Origin: Methanosarcina sp. 2.H.T.1A.6 | GTDB taxonomy: Archaea > Halobacteriota > Methanosarcinia > Methanosarcinales > Methanosarcinaceae | Assembly: GCF_000979455.1 (NCBI RefSeq) | Contig: NZ_JJOY01000008.1 | Coordinates: 1 to 48,242 of the forward strand | Reading direction: 5' to 3' | DNA length: 48,242 nucleotides | Notes under the pieces: model-generated | What the model was told of the DNA's origin: nothing | Database searches by the model: none | What the model saw: the letters and a program-made list of their open reading frames with translations, nothing else | Part shown: one piece after another, positions 1 to 8,082 of the stretch | Numbering within the stretch: the stretch's first letter is position 1 | How the letters are laid out: every line of letters begins with the position of its first letter | Program-made: the position numbers and the translations under genes

Positions 1-87
1 GGTGGGGGACGAGGAGACATAGATGCACTAATATTTAGATTATTATTATAAAAACACATGCGAGAGTGATTCCCTAACGCTTAACCG

Positions 88-1206
88 ATGACCAATGAAA
101 TTTTATTAAATAGTAGATGCATCTCCCTATTTACAGCATGGAGGTGGCTAAAAATAATCCCTGCAAATAAAAGAATCACCTATCTGTTAGTCTTACTAAC
201 ATTAGTTGTTATCATAGGCTTACTCTCGTTCACATATTCTCAGATTACCGATGGTTATTGTACGGACACCATACCTCCAGGCAATATCATTGCTATCTAT
301 CAGGCAGACTACACATATGGGGACCTTAATGCAGTTTATACAAGAGGTGCCGGATTGGATATCGATTCCGAGAACTATGACCGGATGATAACCTACAAAG
401 ACATACCTGATATTGTTTCAATGGATGGGGTTGAAAATGTAATTCTTTACGATAACAGTTATTTTGATACCCTTTATAAGACTGCAAACGAAGATAGATT
501 ACCGGGTAAATTGAATCTCATTGCAGTGCCTGAATCTATAGCACAGGACTATCTTCATCAGACTGATATCCCCTACGGTACAGAATATCTGGAAGAAGGC
601 AGACTTCCTCTGGATAACGCCCATGAAATTACAATTTCAAAGAAATTGCTGAAAAAGCACTTTGCATATACCAATGAAACGCTGACCCGGGCAATCGGCA
701 GCAGGGTAAACTATGAAAATGAAACCTATACCATCGTAGGTATCATAAACAACTATGATAGCAGGGTTAACTATGAAAATGAAACCTATACTACCGTAGA
801 CATAAATGATATTTATTACAATGATATTTGTTACATCTCCTTTGACGCAAAAAGAAACTATGGACTCTATCAGTATGACGCGGACACTTTTGATGAATTT
901 GTAACCAGAAATATAGACAATAAGAAAACGAATGATTATTCTTATCCGGAATATGCAAATGAAATCTTTATCTTTACAGCGGATGGCTCAGAAAAACCGA
1001 TATTGGATAAGCTTTTTCAAGAATATCCTGCCGAAAATTACATTTCCAGCGAATATGTTTCTGTATGGAAAAAGACATTTAACGAAAGTGTTCTGCGAGA
1101 AATAATCATCATCAATAGAAAAATAATCATCATCAATGGTATTGTTGTTGTTTTGCTAGTCGTTATCCTGCTGCTTTTAAACAAAAAGCCCGTTTCAAAA
1201 GTATAG
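88..1206 (+). CDS. Truncated FtsX/MacB-like ABC permease
   Basis: A 372-aa protein with a basic N-terminus, one membrane segment at about residues 30-50, a roughly 290-residue extracytoplasmic domain, and a second membrane segment at about 347-366 followed only by a short basic tail. This matches the first half of MacB/FtsX-type permeases (TM1 plus periplasmic core domain), which normally continue with three clustered membrane helices. Those are absent here, so it is probably a truncated or single-module relative. The extracytoplasmic domain contains an exact-register 60-bp tandem duplication (701-760 and 761-820) that repeats 20 residues starting SRVNYENETYT. Another short duplication (EIIIIN/KIIIIN) precedes the last helix. 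No ATPase gene is adjacent in the window. There is no clear ribosome binding site before the chosen ATG. The family assignment comes from topology and fold-like sequence texture, not from a decisive motif. Confidence 0.5.
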   Translation: MTNEILLNSRCISLFTAWRWLKIIPANKRITYLLVLLTLVVIIGLLSFTYSQITDGYCTDTIPPGNIIAIYQADYTYGDLNAVYTRGAGLDIDSENYDRMITYKDIPDIVSMDGVENVILYDNSYFDTLYKTANEDRLPGKLNLIAVPESIAQDYLHQTDIPYGTEYLEEGRLPLDNAHEITISKKLLKKHFAYTNETLTRAIGSRVNYENETYTIVGIINNYDSRVNYENETYTTVDINDIYYNDICYISFDAKRNYGLYQYDADTFDEFVTRNIDNKKTNDYSYPEYANEIFIFTADGSEKPILDKLFQEYPAENYISSEYVSVWKKTFNESVLREIIIINRKIIIINGIVVVLLVVILLLLNKKPVSKV

Positions 1207-1306
1207 ATATGACTTCGTACAAAAGCTGTATAACAGGGTCAGACGTGGTACAATGTAACATCCTGAAGAGGAGAATAAATCACATCGAGAAAAAACAGAG
1301 GAGAAA

Positions 1307-1414
1307 ATGGATGAAAAAAACAATGACAAACCAGATACTCTAACAGCCGGATTGTACATAACAGGCTTCATAATATGCGGATATTTTATTATAAAAGCCA
1401 TTTTGACATTATAA
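1307..1414 (+). CDS. Possible 35-aa single-pass membrane peptide
   Basis: A short frame just after the permease relic: a charged head (MDEKNNDKPD) followed by about 22 hydrophobic residues ending in TAA at 1412-1414. A GAGGAG lies 3 nt before the ATG, a strong ribosome binding site but close. A second ATG in another frame (1311) is better spaced but encodes only 9 residues. The mix of charged head and membrane span is coding-like; no homolog is recognised. Confidence 0.25.
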   Translation: MDEKNNDKPDTLTAGLYITGFIICGYFIIKAILTL

Positions 1415-1590
1415 GCTGATTTCCTCAGATGCACACATTTGAGACATTTGACATTCTTCTGTGCTTGAGTACGGAATCCGGAGTAGATTCAGAAACAATT
1501 ATCTGAGATCCCAGCATTTTTTAGGTTGAGGATTTATTGTATCAGCAGAGTTATCCTCTTACGATTTCATCTTCTTCTTTTACGATTTCA

Positions 1591-2121
1591 TCACAGTTCT
1601 TCTCTTCCGATAATTTTTTTCGACAAATAAAAAGCCAAAACGAACCCTATTAACACTCCCAGGATTTCAGTTGTGTGACTTTGCAAGAATTCAAGATGAA
1701 AGGATTCTTCAAACATTTCCATTAAATGTTCAAGTCCAATGTAATCCATGGAATCTCTGGGAAAACTCCATCCAAAGAGGGGCCAGAAGAAAGTTGGGGG
1801 ATCTAACACTATCTGATCTTCAAAAAGGTGCAAAAAAGTGCCCGAAGTAAGGGAAAGGCCCCTGATATCTCTTCTTTTTTCGTACATATATAAACCTATC
1901 AGGAAGAGAAGAAGAGAGAACAAAAGGGTATGGCATATAATGCGTCCGCTTGCAAAAGTTGAAGCAAAGATTACTTCACCTATCGGCTTGTCTATTAAAT
2001 CGGGCAGAATAGCTCCGATTGCCAGATATCGTGGATCTATGATAGTCCTTAATCGGGGTATAAAAATCCCCAGCCCAAAAAATATCCCGAGCGTAATGCC
2101 CAGGTGTCCAAAGAGAAGCAT
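1591..2121 (-). CDS. Membrane-bound metal-dependent hydrolase-like protein (DUF457/YdjM-like)
   Basis: A 176-aa protein with four or five hydrophobic segments and conserved polar residues of the kind found in the YdjM/DUF457 group of membrane-bound, metal-dependent hydrolase-like proteins. These are a GHLG near the N-terminus (His6), a DLIDKP motif at about residues 41-46, His84 in CHTLLF, and a second His-Asp cluster in HLFED at about 118. The pattern of histidines and aspartates in or next to membrane helices suggests a metal site at the membrane face; the substrate is unknown. It stands alone on the minus strand. The start used is the ATG at 2121, with a weak AGG upstream. The family is usually annotated as a putative hydrolase without biochemical proof. 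Confidence 0.6.
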   Translation of the reverse strand: MLLFGHLGITLGIFFGLGIFIPRLRTIIDPRYLAIGAILPDLIDKPIGEVIFASTFASGRIICHTLLFSLLLFLIGLYMYEKRRDIRGLSLTSGTFLHLFEDQIVLDPPTFFWPLFGWSFPRDSMDYIGLEHLMEMFEESFHLEFLQSHTTEILGVLIGFVLAFYLSKKIIGREEL

Positions 2122-2269
2122 CGGAAACCTGACTGTCCTTTTCTATTTAAGCAATGATTGTTTGTATATAAACCTTTATTTGAAAGAAGTCCAATATAGG
2201 ACCTTCAAAAATAAAGAAAATTTGAAATCAAATTATACAAGTCTGCAAATTATAAAAATCTGGCAGTTT

Positions 2270-2899
2270 TTAAAAAGGAATTCCCCATAGAGGGTACCAT
2301 TTTTCCACATTTTTTTCGACAGGCATTTCCCTTTCCATTGCAGATCTGAGCCTGAATTCAAAGGGACTGTCCCTCTGCCTGCTGGAAAGCGGAATGAAAG
2401 GATAGTAAGTTCCCTGTTTAAAATTGTAGATCCAGTAAACTGCTTTTCCACCGCCAGCCTTTCGCCCGGCTTTTCCTTCGTGTCCGGCTGTCCCGGCTTC
2501 AGGTTCGCTGTCAAACCTGTAAATGGCACAGAGAATCTGCTCGCCAAAGCCGCGGTCTTCAAGGGTCTGGCTTACAAGGTGGATGCTTGCAACAAGGTCT
2601 TCGAAATCAGGGTCCTTGAAAATAGCCCAGAGGAAGTTGAAATCATCTTTTTCCAGCCTGAACTCCGTTTCAGTCTCCTTTGAGCTGTACTCCAGAAGCT
2701 CTTCGATCTCCTGGCGGGCGGATTCATAAGCTGTAGCTCCTAACGGTTTAAAACAAATCCCCGCAGCCCCTGAAGGTTTAAGGCCCATATTGCTCTCCAG
2801 AGTAATGCTGGCTGTGGAAATTGCAAAGAGCTTGTCACTTTTTGCTTTCGGAAGCCTGCTCCGTCCCATAACTGCATCCATAAAATCCCGCAAACCCAT
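2270..2899 (-). CDS. pspAB: PspA-associated protein PspAB
   Basis: A 209-aa soluble protein that matches my memory of the PspAB family of archaea and actinobacteria. It begins MGLRDFMDAVMGR, has LFAISTASITLES near residues 25-37, a GAAGICFKP segment, an LEDRGFGEQILCAIYRF block at mid-length, and ends with the YPFIPL and VEKWYPLWGIPF features typical of the family. PspAB accompanies the phage-shock (Psp) envelope-stress system and HtpX, but its exact job is not established. The htpX gene lies 46 bp upstream on the same strand, so the two are probably co-transcribed. An AGGAG sits 10 nt before the ATG. No pspA itself is visible in the window. The insertion GTAGHEGKAGRKAGGG at about 135-150 looks like a low-complexity loop. 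Confidence 0.85.
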   Translation of the reverse strand: MGLRDFMDAVMGRSRLPKAKSDKLFAISTASITLESNMGLKPSGAAGICFKPLGATAYESARQEIEELLEYSSKETETEFRLEKDDFNFLWAIFKDPDFEDLVASIHLVSQTLEDRGFGEQILCAIYRFDSEPEAGTAGHEGKAGRKAGGGKAVYWIYNFKQGTYYPFIPLSSRQRDSPFEFRLRSAMEREMPVEKNVEKWYPLWGIPF

Positions 2900-2945
2900 T
2901 TTAACCTATCTCCTCTTGAAAAACTCTTCTTCAGCTCTGCCTTAT

Positions 2946-3830
2946 TTAACTCATTTCCTTCTGCATCTTTTCAAGCTGGGCTAACCTTTTTTCCACAGAA
3001 GGGTGAGTGGAAAAGATATCCATAAACGAAGAACCTGAAATTGCGGGGATAATGAAGAAGGCATTCATTCCCTCTACTTTTCGGAGGTCCTCGCTCGGCA
3101 CTCTTTCCATTAGCCCGCTTATCTTCATAAGGGCAGAGGCAAGATTTGCAGGCTGGCCGGTGATGATTGCCGACCCCCTGTCTGCAGAAAATTCCCTGTA
3201 GCGGGAAAGGGCGCGGATCAGCAGGAAACTGACGACCCAGACTGCAATTGAAACTAACCAGACAAGTATAATACCTCCACCTTCCCGCCGCCTATCTCCT
3301 CCCATATTTCCGAAGTAAAGGCTATAGCGGACAATGTAGAAAGCCACTGTTGAGATGAAACTGGCAATCGTCAGGACAGCCATGTCCCTGTTCTTTACAT
3401 GGCTCAGTTCATGGGCAAGCACTGCCTCAAGTTCGGCTGGAGAGAGTTTGTCCATAATCCCTGTCGTGACTGCAACAACAGCTTTACTCGGGCTCCGGCC
3501 TGTGGCAAAGGCATTTGGAACCCGCGTCTGGACAATTGCTACCTGCGGTTTAGGGATATCGGCTATTGCACACAGCCTGGTGACCATGTCATGCAGCTTC
3601 GGTTCTTCGTTTTCAGAGACAATGTGTGCTCCTGTTGTCCAGAGCACCATTTTGTCCGAATAAAAGTACTGGATGCCCATGAAAAGCCCTATAAATAAAA
3701 TCATGAAAATCTGAGACGTTCCATAGTAAGAAAGAAATGCCAGGAAAAAGAGGTAAACTGCTGCCAGAAGAAACATCGTGAAAAGCATTCGTCCCTGAAG
3801 TCCTAAGTCCCGTTCCCATTTTCTTTTCAT
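2946..3830 (-). CDS. htpX: Zinc metalloprotease HtpX homolog
   Basis: A 294-aa membrane protease of peptidase family M48. Two N-terminal membrane helices (about 15-60) precede the zinc site HELSH (about 140-144). A second hydrophobic region with two helices follows (about 155-205), then the third zinc ligand in REFSADR. The C-terminus has the family HPSVEKRLAQLEKMQ segment. HtpX degrades misfolded membrane proteins during envelope stress and works from the cytoplasmic membrane. It is immediately upstream of pspAB, which agrees with the known HtpX/Psp association. Length and motif order are normal for the family and nothing appears broken. The start ATG at 3830 has only a weak purine-rich stretch (GGATAGG) upstream. 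Confidence 0.92.
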   Translation of the reverse strand: MKRKWERDLGLQGRMLFTMFLLAAVYLFFLAFLSYYGTSQIFMILFIGLFMGIQYFYSDKMVLWTTGAHIVSENEEPKLHDMVTRLCAIADIPKPQVAIVQTRVPNAFATGRSPSKAVVAVTTGIMDKLSPAELEAVLAHELSHVKNRDMAVLTIASFISTVAFYIVRYSLYFGNMGGDRRREGGGIILVWLVSIAVWVVSFLLIRALSRYREFSADRGSAIITGQPANLASALMKISGLMERVPSEDLRKVEGMNAFFIIPAISGSSFMDIFSTHPSVEKRLAQLEKMQKEMS

Positions 3831-3912
3831 ATGTTATTTCGCCTATCCTGATATTAAGATGATAGATATATTAAGATGTTCGATAATTATTGTCTTTAGA
3901 TTATTATAATCT

Positions 3913-3976
3913 TTAGACAATTTTAGTCTTAGACAATTTTAGTCTTAGACAATTTTAGTCTTAGACAATTTTAGTC
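3913..3976. repeat. 16-bp tandem repeat, 4 copies
   Basis: Four exact copies of the unit TTAGACAATTTTAGTC in direct tandem, about 80 bp upstream of the htpX start. The repeat is AT-rich, with no coding frame. It may reflect replication slippage; a protein-binding role cannot be excluded. Confidence 0.95.
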
Positions 3977-4611
3977 TTATTCCACAATTAAATGACGATA
4001 AATGAAGTCAGGTTAAATGAGAATTAAGTCCAGACTAAATAACAATTTAACAATTAAGTTGATTTGCTACTTAAGTACACGTTAAATGAACTTTGAACTT
4101 ATAGGTGAATTACATGTAGATAAAATACACCTGAATAAAGCTATAAAGACGGATAAATTCGAAAATTCGGATAACGGTGATCTGAATTGATTATAGCTGA
4201 TATTCATTTGAAACGAAAAGTAATCTCTTTCTTTCTCCATAAAACATTTCCCTAAGGATTTAAATTATTTCCTCCAATATAGAAAAGAGCAAGGTAACGG
4301 ATGGCTTTGAATATTCTCATTGACTAAAGCCTATTTTGTTTTTTCATTTATTAACTCTCTTTCGTGAAGATCCAAATAATTTAAATACAATCAATTCATT
4401 CTGGTTAGAAATCAAACCATATAAAATCAAACAAATAATTAAGCAAAACACTCACACAAAACATTTTGTGCTGACTTTCACATCTTATTTGCAGAAATTT
4501 CCAGATAGAATATTCCTGCTTTCCGTAGAAGGCTACAAAAATGCCATCTATTTTCTCAATCAGACAGTATTTAAAAACGCACCTTCTTCCTGAGATATTT
4601 CGCGGAATTCC

Positions 4612-4641
4612 TCCTGAACCTGCGCAGTTCAGGATTTTTTT
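4612..4641 (+). terminator. Terminator-like hairpin ahead of the ABC operon
   Basis: Perfect 8-bp stem TCCTGAAC / GTTCAGGA with a 7-nt loop, followed directly by seven T. It lies 53 bp before the ATPase start codon on the same strand. It could end an upstream transcript or act as a leader attenuator. Archaeal termination depends mainly on the U-tract, which is present. Confidence 0.5.
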
Positions 4642-4693
4642 GAAAAAAACTCATTAACTCAATCTTTCCATAAAAAACATATCAGGTCCTGTC

Positions 4694-5497
4694 ATGCAAA
4701 ACATACTCTCAGTCAAATCTCTCACAAAGAAATTCGATGATTTTACGGCTGTAAAAGACATCAGTTTTGATGTTGAAACAGGTTCGATCTTTGCTTTTCT
4801 GGGTCCAAACGGTGCAGGCAAGTCAACGACCATCAAAATGCTCACAACAGTCCTGAAGCCCACGTCAGGGGAAATAAGCATCAATGGGTTCAATGTGCTT
4901 AAAGACCAGGACAGGGCCCGGGCATCTTTCGGGATAGTCTTTCAGGACCACAGCCTTGACGAAGAGCTTACTGCTTACGAAAATATGGTCTACCACGCAG
5001 TCGTCTACAAAGTGCCTAAAAAAGAAAGAGCAGAAAGAATCCAGAAAGCCCTGGAGATTGTCGGGCTCTGGGACAGGCGGGAAGATTACGTTAAAAAGTT
5101 TTCAGGCGGGATGAAGCGCAGGCTTGAGATTGCCCGAGCGCTTGTCCATTACCCCAAAATTCTTTTCCTTGATGAACCCACAGTGGGGCTTGACCCCCAG
5201 ACCCGAAACTCCATCTGGACCCATATCAAAAACCTGAACGAAGAACGAAAAATGACAATTTTCCTGACCACGCACTACATGGAAGAAGCCGAAGCGATTG
5301 CGGACCAGATCGCAATTATTGACCACGGAAATATAATCGAATCCGGCACAGTTGAAGAAATAAGGACACGGACAGAAACCGAATCCTTAGAAGAAGCTTT
5401 TCTGAAGCTGACAGGCAGGGGCATCCGTGATGAGAATAATGAAACTGCAAATAAAATGAGAATGATTCGAGGCATGGGAAGGAGGAACAGGCATTGA
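4694..5497 (+). CDS. ABC transporter ATP-binding protein (DrrA-like)
   Basis: A 267-aa nucleotide-binding subunit. It has Walker A GPNGAGKST at residues 37-45, Q-loop Gln84, signature FSGGMKR at 136-142, Walker B ILFLDEP at 156-162 and the H-loop in TTHYMEEAE near 195. The order and sequence fit the DrrA/CcmA branch that pairs with ABC-2 permeases for drug, lipid or polysaccharide export. It is shorter than classical DrrA (about 300-330 aa), because the C-terminal regulatory extension is reduced to a charged tail. The stop TGA overlaps the TTG start of the permease gene by 4 nt, so translation is probably coupled. The substrate cannot be inferred. Confidence 0.9.
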   Translation: MQNILSVKSLTKKFDDFTAVKDISFDVETGSIFAFLGPNGAGKSTTIKMLTTVLKPTSGEISINGFNVLKDQDRARASFGIVFQDHSLDEELTAYENMVYHAVVYKVPKKERAERIQKALEIVGLWDRREDYVKKFSGGMKRRLEIARALVHYPKILFLDEPTVGLDPQTRNSIWTHIKNLNEERKMTIFLTTHYMEEAEAIADQIAIIDHGNIIESGTVEEIRTRTETESLEEAFLKLTGRGIRDENNETANKMRMIRGMGRRNRH

Positions 5498-6246
5498 TCG
5501 AGGTAATCTACATCCTCTGGCTCAGACAGCTCAAACATTACTGGCGCTCGAAAGCCAGGCTGCTGGGGTCTCTCGGACAGCCACTCCTCTTCATGATCAC
5601 TTTCGGGTTCGGGTTCGGCCCCATGTATACCAGAGCCAGCGGAGGGGCAAACTACATGGATTTCCTTGCCCCGGGAATAGTTTCCATGGCAATTCTCTTT
5701 ACGGCTATCTTTTCAGGCCTGGAGGTCATCTGGGACAGGCAGTTCGGTTTTCTTAAAGAGACCCTTGTAGCACCGATTTCAAGGACCGAAATCATGGTCG
5801 GAAAAACCCTTGGGGGCGCAACCATAGCCATGATCCAGGGCCTTATCGTGCTGAGCCTGACCTATGTGCTGGGGTTCAGGATTCCCAGCCTTGCCAGCCT
5901 TGGGCTGGGGTTAATTTTCATGTCCCTGATAGCCATCTTCTTTACAGGCCTCGGCCTTGCCATAGCCTCAAAAATGAAAGATATGCACGGCTTTCAGTTG
6001 ATCATGAACTTCCTGATCATGCCCATCTTCTTCCTGTCCGGCGCCCTCTTCCCTCTGGAAAACCTGCCCCCTGCAATTTACTTTATAAGCAGGATCGACC
6101 CCCTTACCTACGGCGTTGACGGTCTGAGGGGTGCCATTGCCGGGATGAGCACTTTTGGCATATATAACGACCTGGCAGTGATAGGGGCATTGTCCATACT
6201 TGTCTGTGCGATCGGAGCATTGCTGTTTTCGAAGCTCGAGGCGTGA
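5494..6246 (+). CDS. ABC-2 type permease (DrrB-like)
   Basis: A 250-aa integral membrane protein with about six predicted helices. It has the ABC-2 family features: an amphipathic N-terminal coupling helix (LRQLKHYWRSKARLLGSL), the GLEVIWDRQFGFLKETLVAP segment after the second helix, and the FPLENLP ... IDPLTYGVDGLRG block before the last helix, all typical of DrrB-like exporters. The start is TTG at 5494, preceded by GGAGG about 9 nt upstream, and it overlaps the ATPase stop. It forms the membrane channel with the preceding ATPase. The cargo is unknown; antibiotics, lipids and polysaccharides are all known for relatives. Confidence 0.9.
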   Translation: MIEVIYILWLRQLKHYWRSKARLLGSLGQPLLFMITFGFGFGPMYTRASGGANYMDFLAPGIVSMAILFTAIFSGLEVIWDRQFGFLKETLVAPISRTEIMVGKTLGGATIAMIQGLIVLSLTYVLGFRIPSLASLGLGLIFMSLIAIFFTGLGLAIASKMKDMHGFQLIMNFLIMPIFFLSGALFPLENLPPAIYFISRIDPLTYGVDGLRGAIAGMSTFGIYNDLAVIGALSILVCAIGALLFSKLEA

Positions 6247-6251
6247 CGGGA

Positions 6252-6878
6252 ATGTCAGATGTTGTTGAGTTTTTAGCCCTGGGAGCGTTTCTCGGCCTTG
6301 CTGCAGGGACGTCTCCGGGTCCGCTCCTGGCTATAACTATTTCAGAAACTCTGCAACACGGCAAGTGGGAAGGAATAAAGGTTGCAATATCCCCTTTGAT
6401 TACAGACCTGCCAATAATTTTATCCGTACTGTTTGTTCTCTCACATTTGACAGGTTATAATTCAATTATCGGAATCATTGCTCTTTTTGGGGCATCATAT
6501 CTGATTCATTCAGGAATCGAATCGCTGAAAATCAAAAAGGACAGCGTTGAGTTAAATTTCGAAAAGAAAGACGCCCTTAAAAAAGGAGTTATTGTTAACT
6601 TCGGGAACCCACACCCATATGTTTTCTGGCTCTCTATAGGCGGACCAATAATTTTGAAGAGTTTAAACACCCATATCTGGGCTATAATCTTGTTCATAGC
6701 CGGTTTCTATATCTTTCTTGTAGGCTCAAAAGTGATCGTTGCCTTAATTGTAGAGAAATCAAAACATTTTATTAACAGTAAATATTACTTTTCTATCATC
6801 CGTGTTCTGGGAATTGCACAAATTGTTTTTGGATTGACTTTCATCAAAGTAGGCCTGGATTCATTGAATGTAATTTGA
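6252..6878 (+). CDS. LysE/RhtB-family exporter
   Basis: About 208 aa with six hydrophobic segments and the family signature AGTSPGPLLAI at the end of the first helix. A second conserved stretch, NFGNPHPYVFW, falls mid-protein. LysE/RhtB proteins export amino acids or related small solutes by secondary transport. The frame is open to a GTG at 6243 that overlaps the permease stop (GTGA). The ATG at 6252 is preferred, because GAGG lies about 10 nt before it but only 1 nt before the GTG. It is the third gene of the ABC operon, which suggests all three act in export. The PGP motif is intact and the length is normal. Confidence 0.8.
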   Translation: MSDVVEFLALGAFLGLAAGTSPGPLLAITISETLQHGKWEGIKVAISPLITDLPIILSVLFVLSHLTGYNSIIGIIALFGASYLIHSGIESLKIKKDSVELNFEKKDALKKGVIVNFGNPHPYVFWLSIGGPIILKSLNTHIWAIILFIAGFYIFLVGSKVIVALIVEKSKHFINSKYYFSIIRVLGIAQIVFGLTFIKVGLDSLNVI

Positions 6879-6955
6879 GGTCGGCACCTTTACACCCCGA
6901 GTTTCGCTTCCCGAGTTTCGCTTCGGGATCACAGGAAATCGGAGATTTTCTGGGA

Positions 6956-6974
6956 GTTGCACTGTAAGTGCAAC
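6956..6974. terminator. Perfect 8-bp hairpin
   Basis: Stem GTTGCACT / AGTGCAAC with a 3-nt loop, about 80 bp after the LysE stop. There is no following T-tract, so it may be a transcript-stabilising structure rather than a terminator. Confidence 0.35.
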
Positions 6975-7324
6975 AGCACGAGGTCATTTTCGCTGCGCTC
7001 AAGAGGGCTAATCTATGGGTTTTAGCAGTGAGCTTCGCTCGCTCAAGCGGACTAATTATGGGTAAATAACTTTTTTCGCTTCACTCAAGAAAACTAAATT
7101 ACGGTTTCTCTTACCTGTGCAACGTCATTCGCCACACAGTGTCGTTTTTGTCACGCTCGACGCAGGAGAGCGGCCTTCCCAAAAAATACAAAAGAGAAGA
7201 AGAACAAGAGAAAGAGCCACAAAGCAACCACAAACTAAGAACAACAGAAAAAACCGGTAAGGATGCAAATATAGAAATCTCAAAAACAATCCTCCCTTGA
7301 AATCAACACCTTATTCAACACCTT

Positions 7325-7365
7325 CATGCAGAAAACCTTCACAAGGGAACTGGGCTCATAAAAAT
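7325..7365. repeat. Left copy of 41-bp direct repeat flanking the 118-aa gene
   Basis: The 41 bp beginning CATGCAGAAAACCTTCACAA match 7838-7878 (beginning TATGCAGAAAGCCTTCACAG) with only a few mismatches. The two copies bracket the gene at 7404-7760. Confidence 0.8.
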
Positions 7366-7403
7366 GAAGTTTTGAGAAAACTGAATCTCACAGGTGATAA
7401 AAT

Positions 7404-7760
7404 TTGATAGAACTGAATGCAGAAAATGTCTACAATTACCTTATTACCATCGCAAACAGCTCGAAAAATACAATAAGATACAAAGAAATGGAAGAAATAT
7501 GTGGGCTTGAGCATAACCCAAAAAATTTGCAGCAACTTACAGATGTATTAAACCTTATAGTTGTATACAACAAACTGAAAGGCGAACCTTTTCTGGCTGC
7601 ACTTGTTATAAATAAACACGGAATGCCCGGTGATGGATTTATTAGAACACTGAATTTTGTTAATGTTGATGTGGGCGACAAAATTGCTTTTTTCGTAAAA
7701 GAGATCCAGAGGATCAGAAATCATAAATGGGAAAAATGGAACTGGAATATAACTAACTGA
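7404..7760 (+). CDS. Hypothetical 118-aa protein
   Basis: A small soluble protein starting at TTG (7404). It has a helical N-terminal half with YKEMEEICGL, like a winged-helix or helix-turn-helix segment, followed by an LAALVINKHGMPGDGFI stretch. I associate the latter with small proteins and domains linked to mobile or defence loci that read (L/T)ALVVNK..G.PG.GF; this is a memory-based resemblance, not a search. No membrane span or signal peptide is visible. The gene stands alone, bracketed by 41-bp direct repeats (7325-7365 and 7838-7878), which suggests it may have arrived as a small cassette. A possible weak ribosome binding site is AGGTGA about 10 nt upstream. Confidence 0.5.
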   Translation: MIELNAENVYNYLITIANSSKNTIRYKEMEEICGLEHNPKNLQQLTDVLNLIVVYNKLKGEPFLAALVINKHGMPGDGFIRTLNFVNVDVGDKIAFFVKEIQRIRNHKWEKWNWNITN

Positions 7761-7837
7761 CTTTTCAATCCATGTTTACTTAAAACGAAATCCTCACATG
7801 AGATTCCCACCAGAAAAAAGTAAAAAATAAACGCCCT

Positions 7838-7878
7838 TATGCAGAAAGCCTTCACAGGGGAACTTATCTCATAAAAAT
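7838..7878. repeat. Right copy of 41-bp direct repeat
   Basis: Partner of 7325-7365, in the same orientation, 78 bp after the stop of the 118-aa gene. Confidence 0.8.
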
Positions 7879-7934
7879 ACGATTTCACAGAAAGATTGAG
7901 AGCTTCAAGGTTTAAAAACTCGTTATTCAGACTT

Positions 7935-7986
7935 CAAGGCTCTTTTTCAAGGCTCTTTTTCAAGGCTCTTTTTCAAGGCTCTTTTT
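7935..7986. repeat. 13-bp tandem repeat, 4 copies
   Basis: Four exact copies of CAAGGCTCTTTTT. The spacer 7761-8082 also contains the right 41-bp repeat and a GC-rich hairpin at 7995-8012; no gene is seen in it. Confidence 0.95.
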
Positions 7987-7994
7987 CGGAAAGG

Positions 7995-8012
7995 CCGGTC
8001 GCCTGCGACCGG
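7995..8012. terminator. Strong GC-rich hairpin
   Basis: Perfect stem CCGGTCGC / GCGACCGG with a 2-nt loop, between the 118-aa gene (plus) and the 102-aa gene (minus), whose 3' ends converge. The minus-strand copy is followed by an A/G-rich stretch. The plus-strand sequence after it (GGTGAGAGTGCGG) recurs at 11135-11147. It could serve as a bidirectional transcription end. Confidence 0.4.
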
Positions 8013-8082
8013 TGAGAGTGCGGGGTGATTCAAGAGCAGATCCCAAACCTCACTTAATTATATTATAACTAAGCAATCATTT

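Larger units (their letters stand above)
3831..4693. other. Long AT-rich spacer between divergent genes
   Basis: Separates minus-strand htpX from the plus-strand ABC operon. It holds a 16-bp tandem repeat at 3913-3976 and a terminator-like hairpin at 4612-4641. An 85-codon open frame at 4336-4593 has no ribosome binding site and a composition like the surrounding non-coding DNA, so it is not called. Promoters for both flanking transcripts presumably lie here. Confidence 0.6.
6879..7403. other. Repeat-rich spacer after the export operon
   Basis: It holds two CCCGAGTTTCGCTT-type repeats near 6896-6926 and a perfect hairpin GTTGCACT-GTA-AGTGCAAC at 6956-6974. Three diverged copies follow of a unit ending in TTCGCT(C/T)(G/A)CTCAAG...ACTAA at roughly 6990-7010, 7034-7055 and 7075-7100. 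A segment at 7153-7180 recurs at 19255-19284. No coding frame or RNA gene is recognised. Confidence 0.6.

Noticed and set aside
3913-3976. CRISPR array
   Set aside because: The copies are directly adjacent with no spacers; none of the tandem repeats in the window has unique spacers.
4336-4593. Plus-strand 85-aa frame before the ABC operon
   Set aside because: No ribosome binding site, and composition like the surrounding AT-rich spacer.
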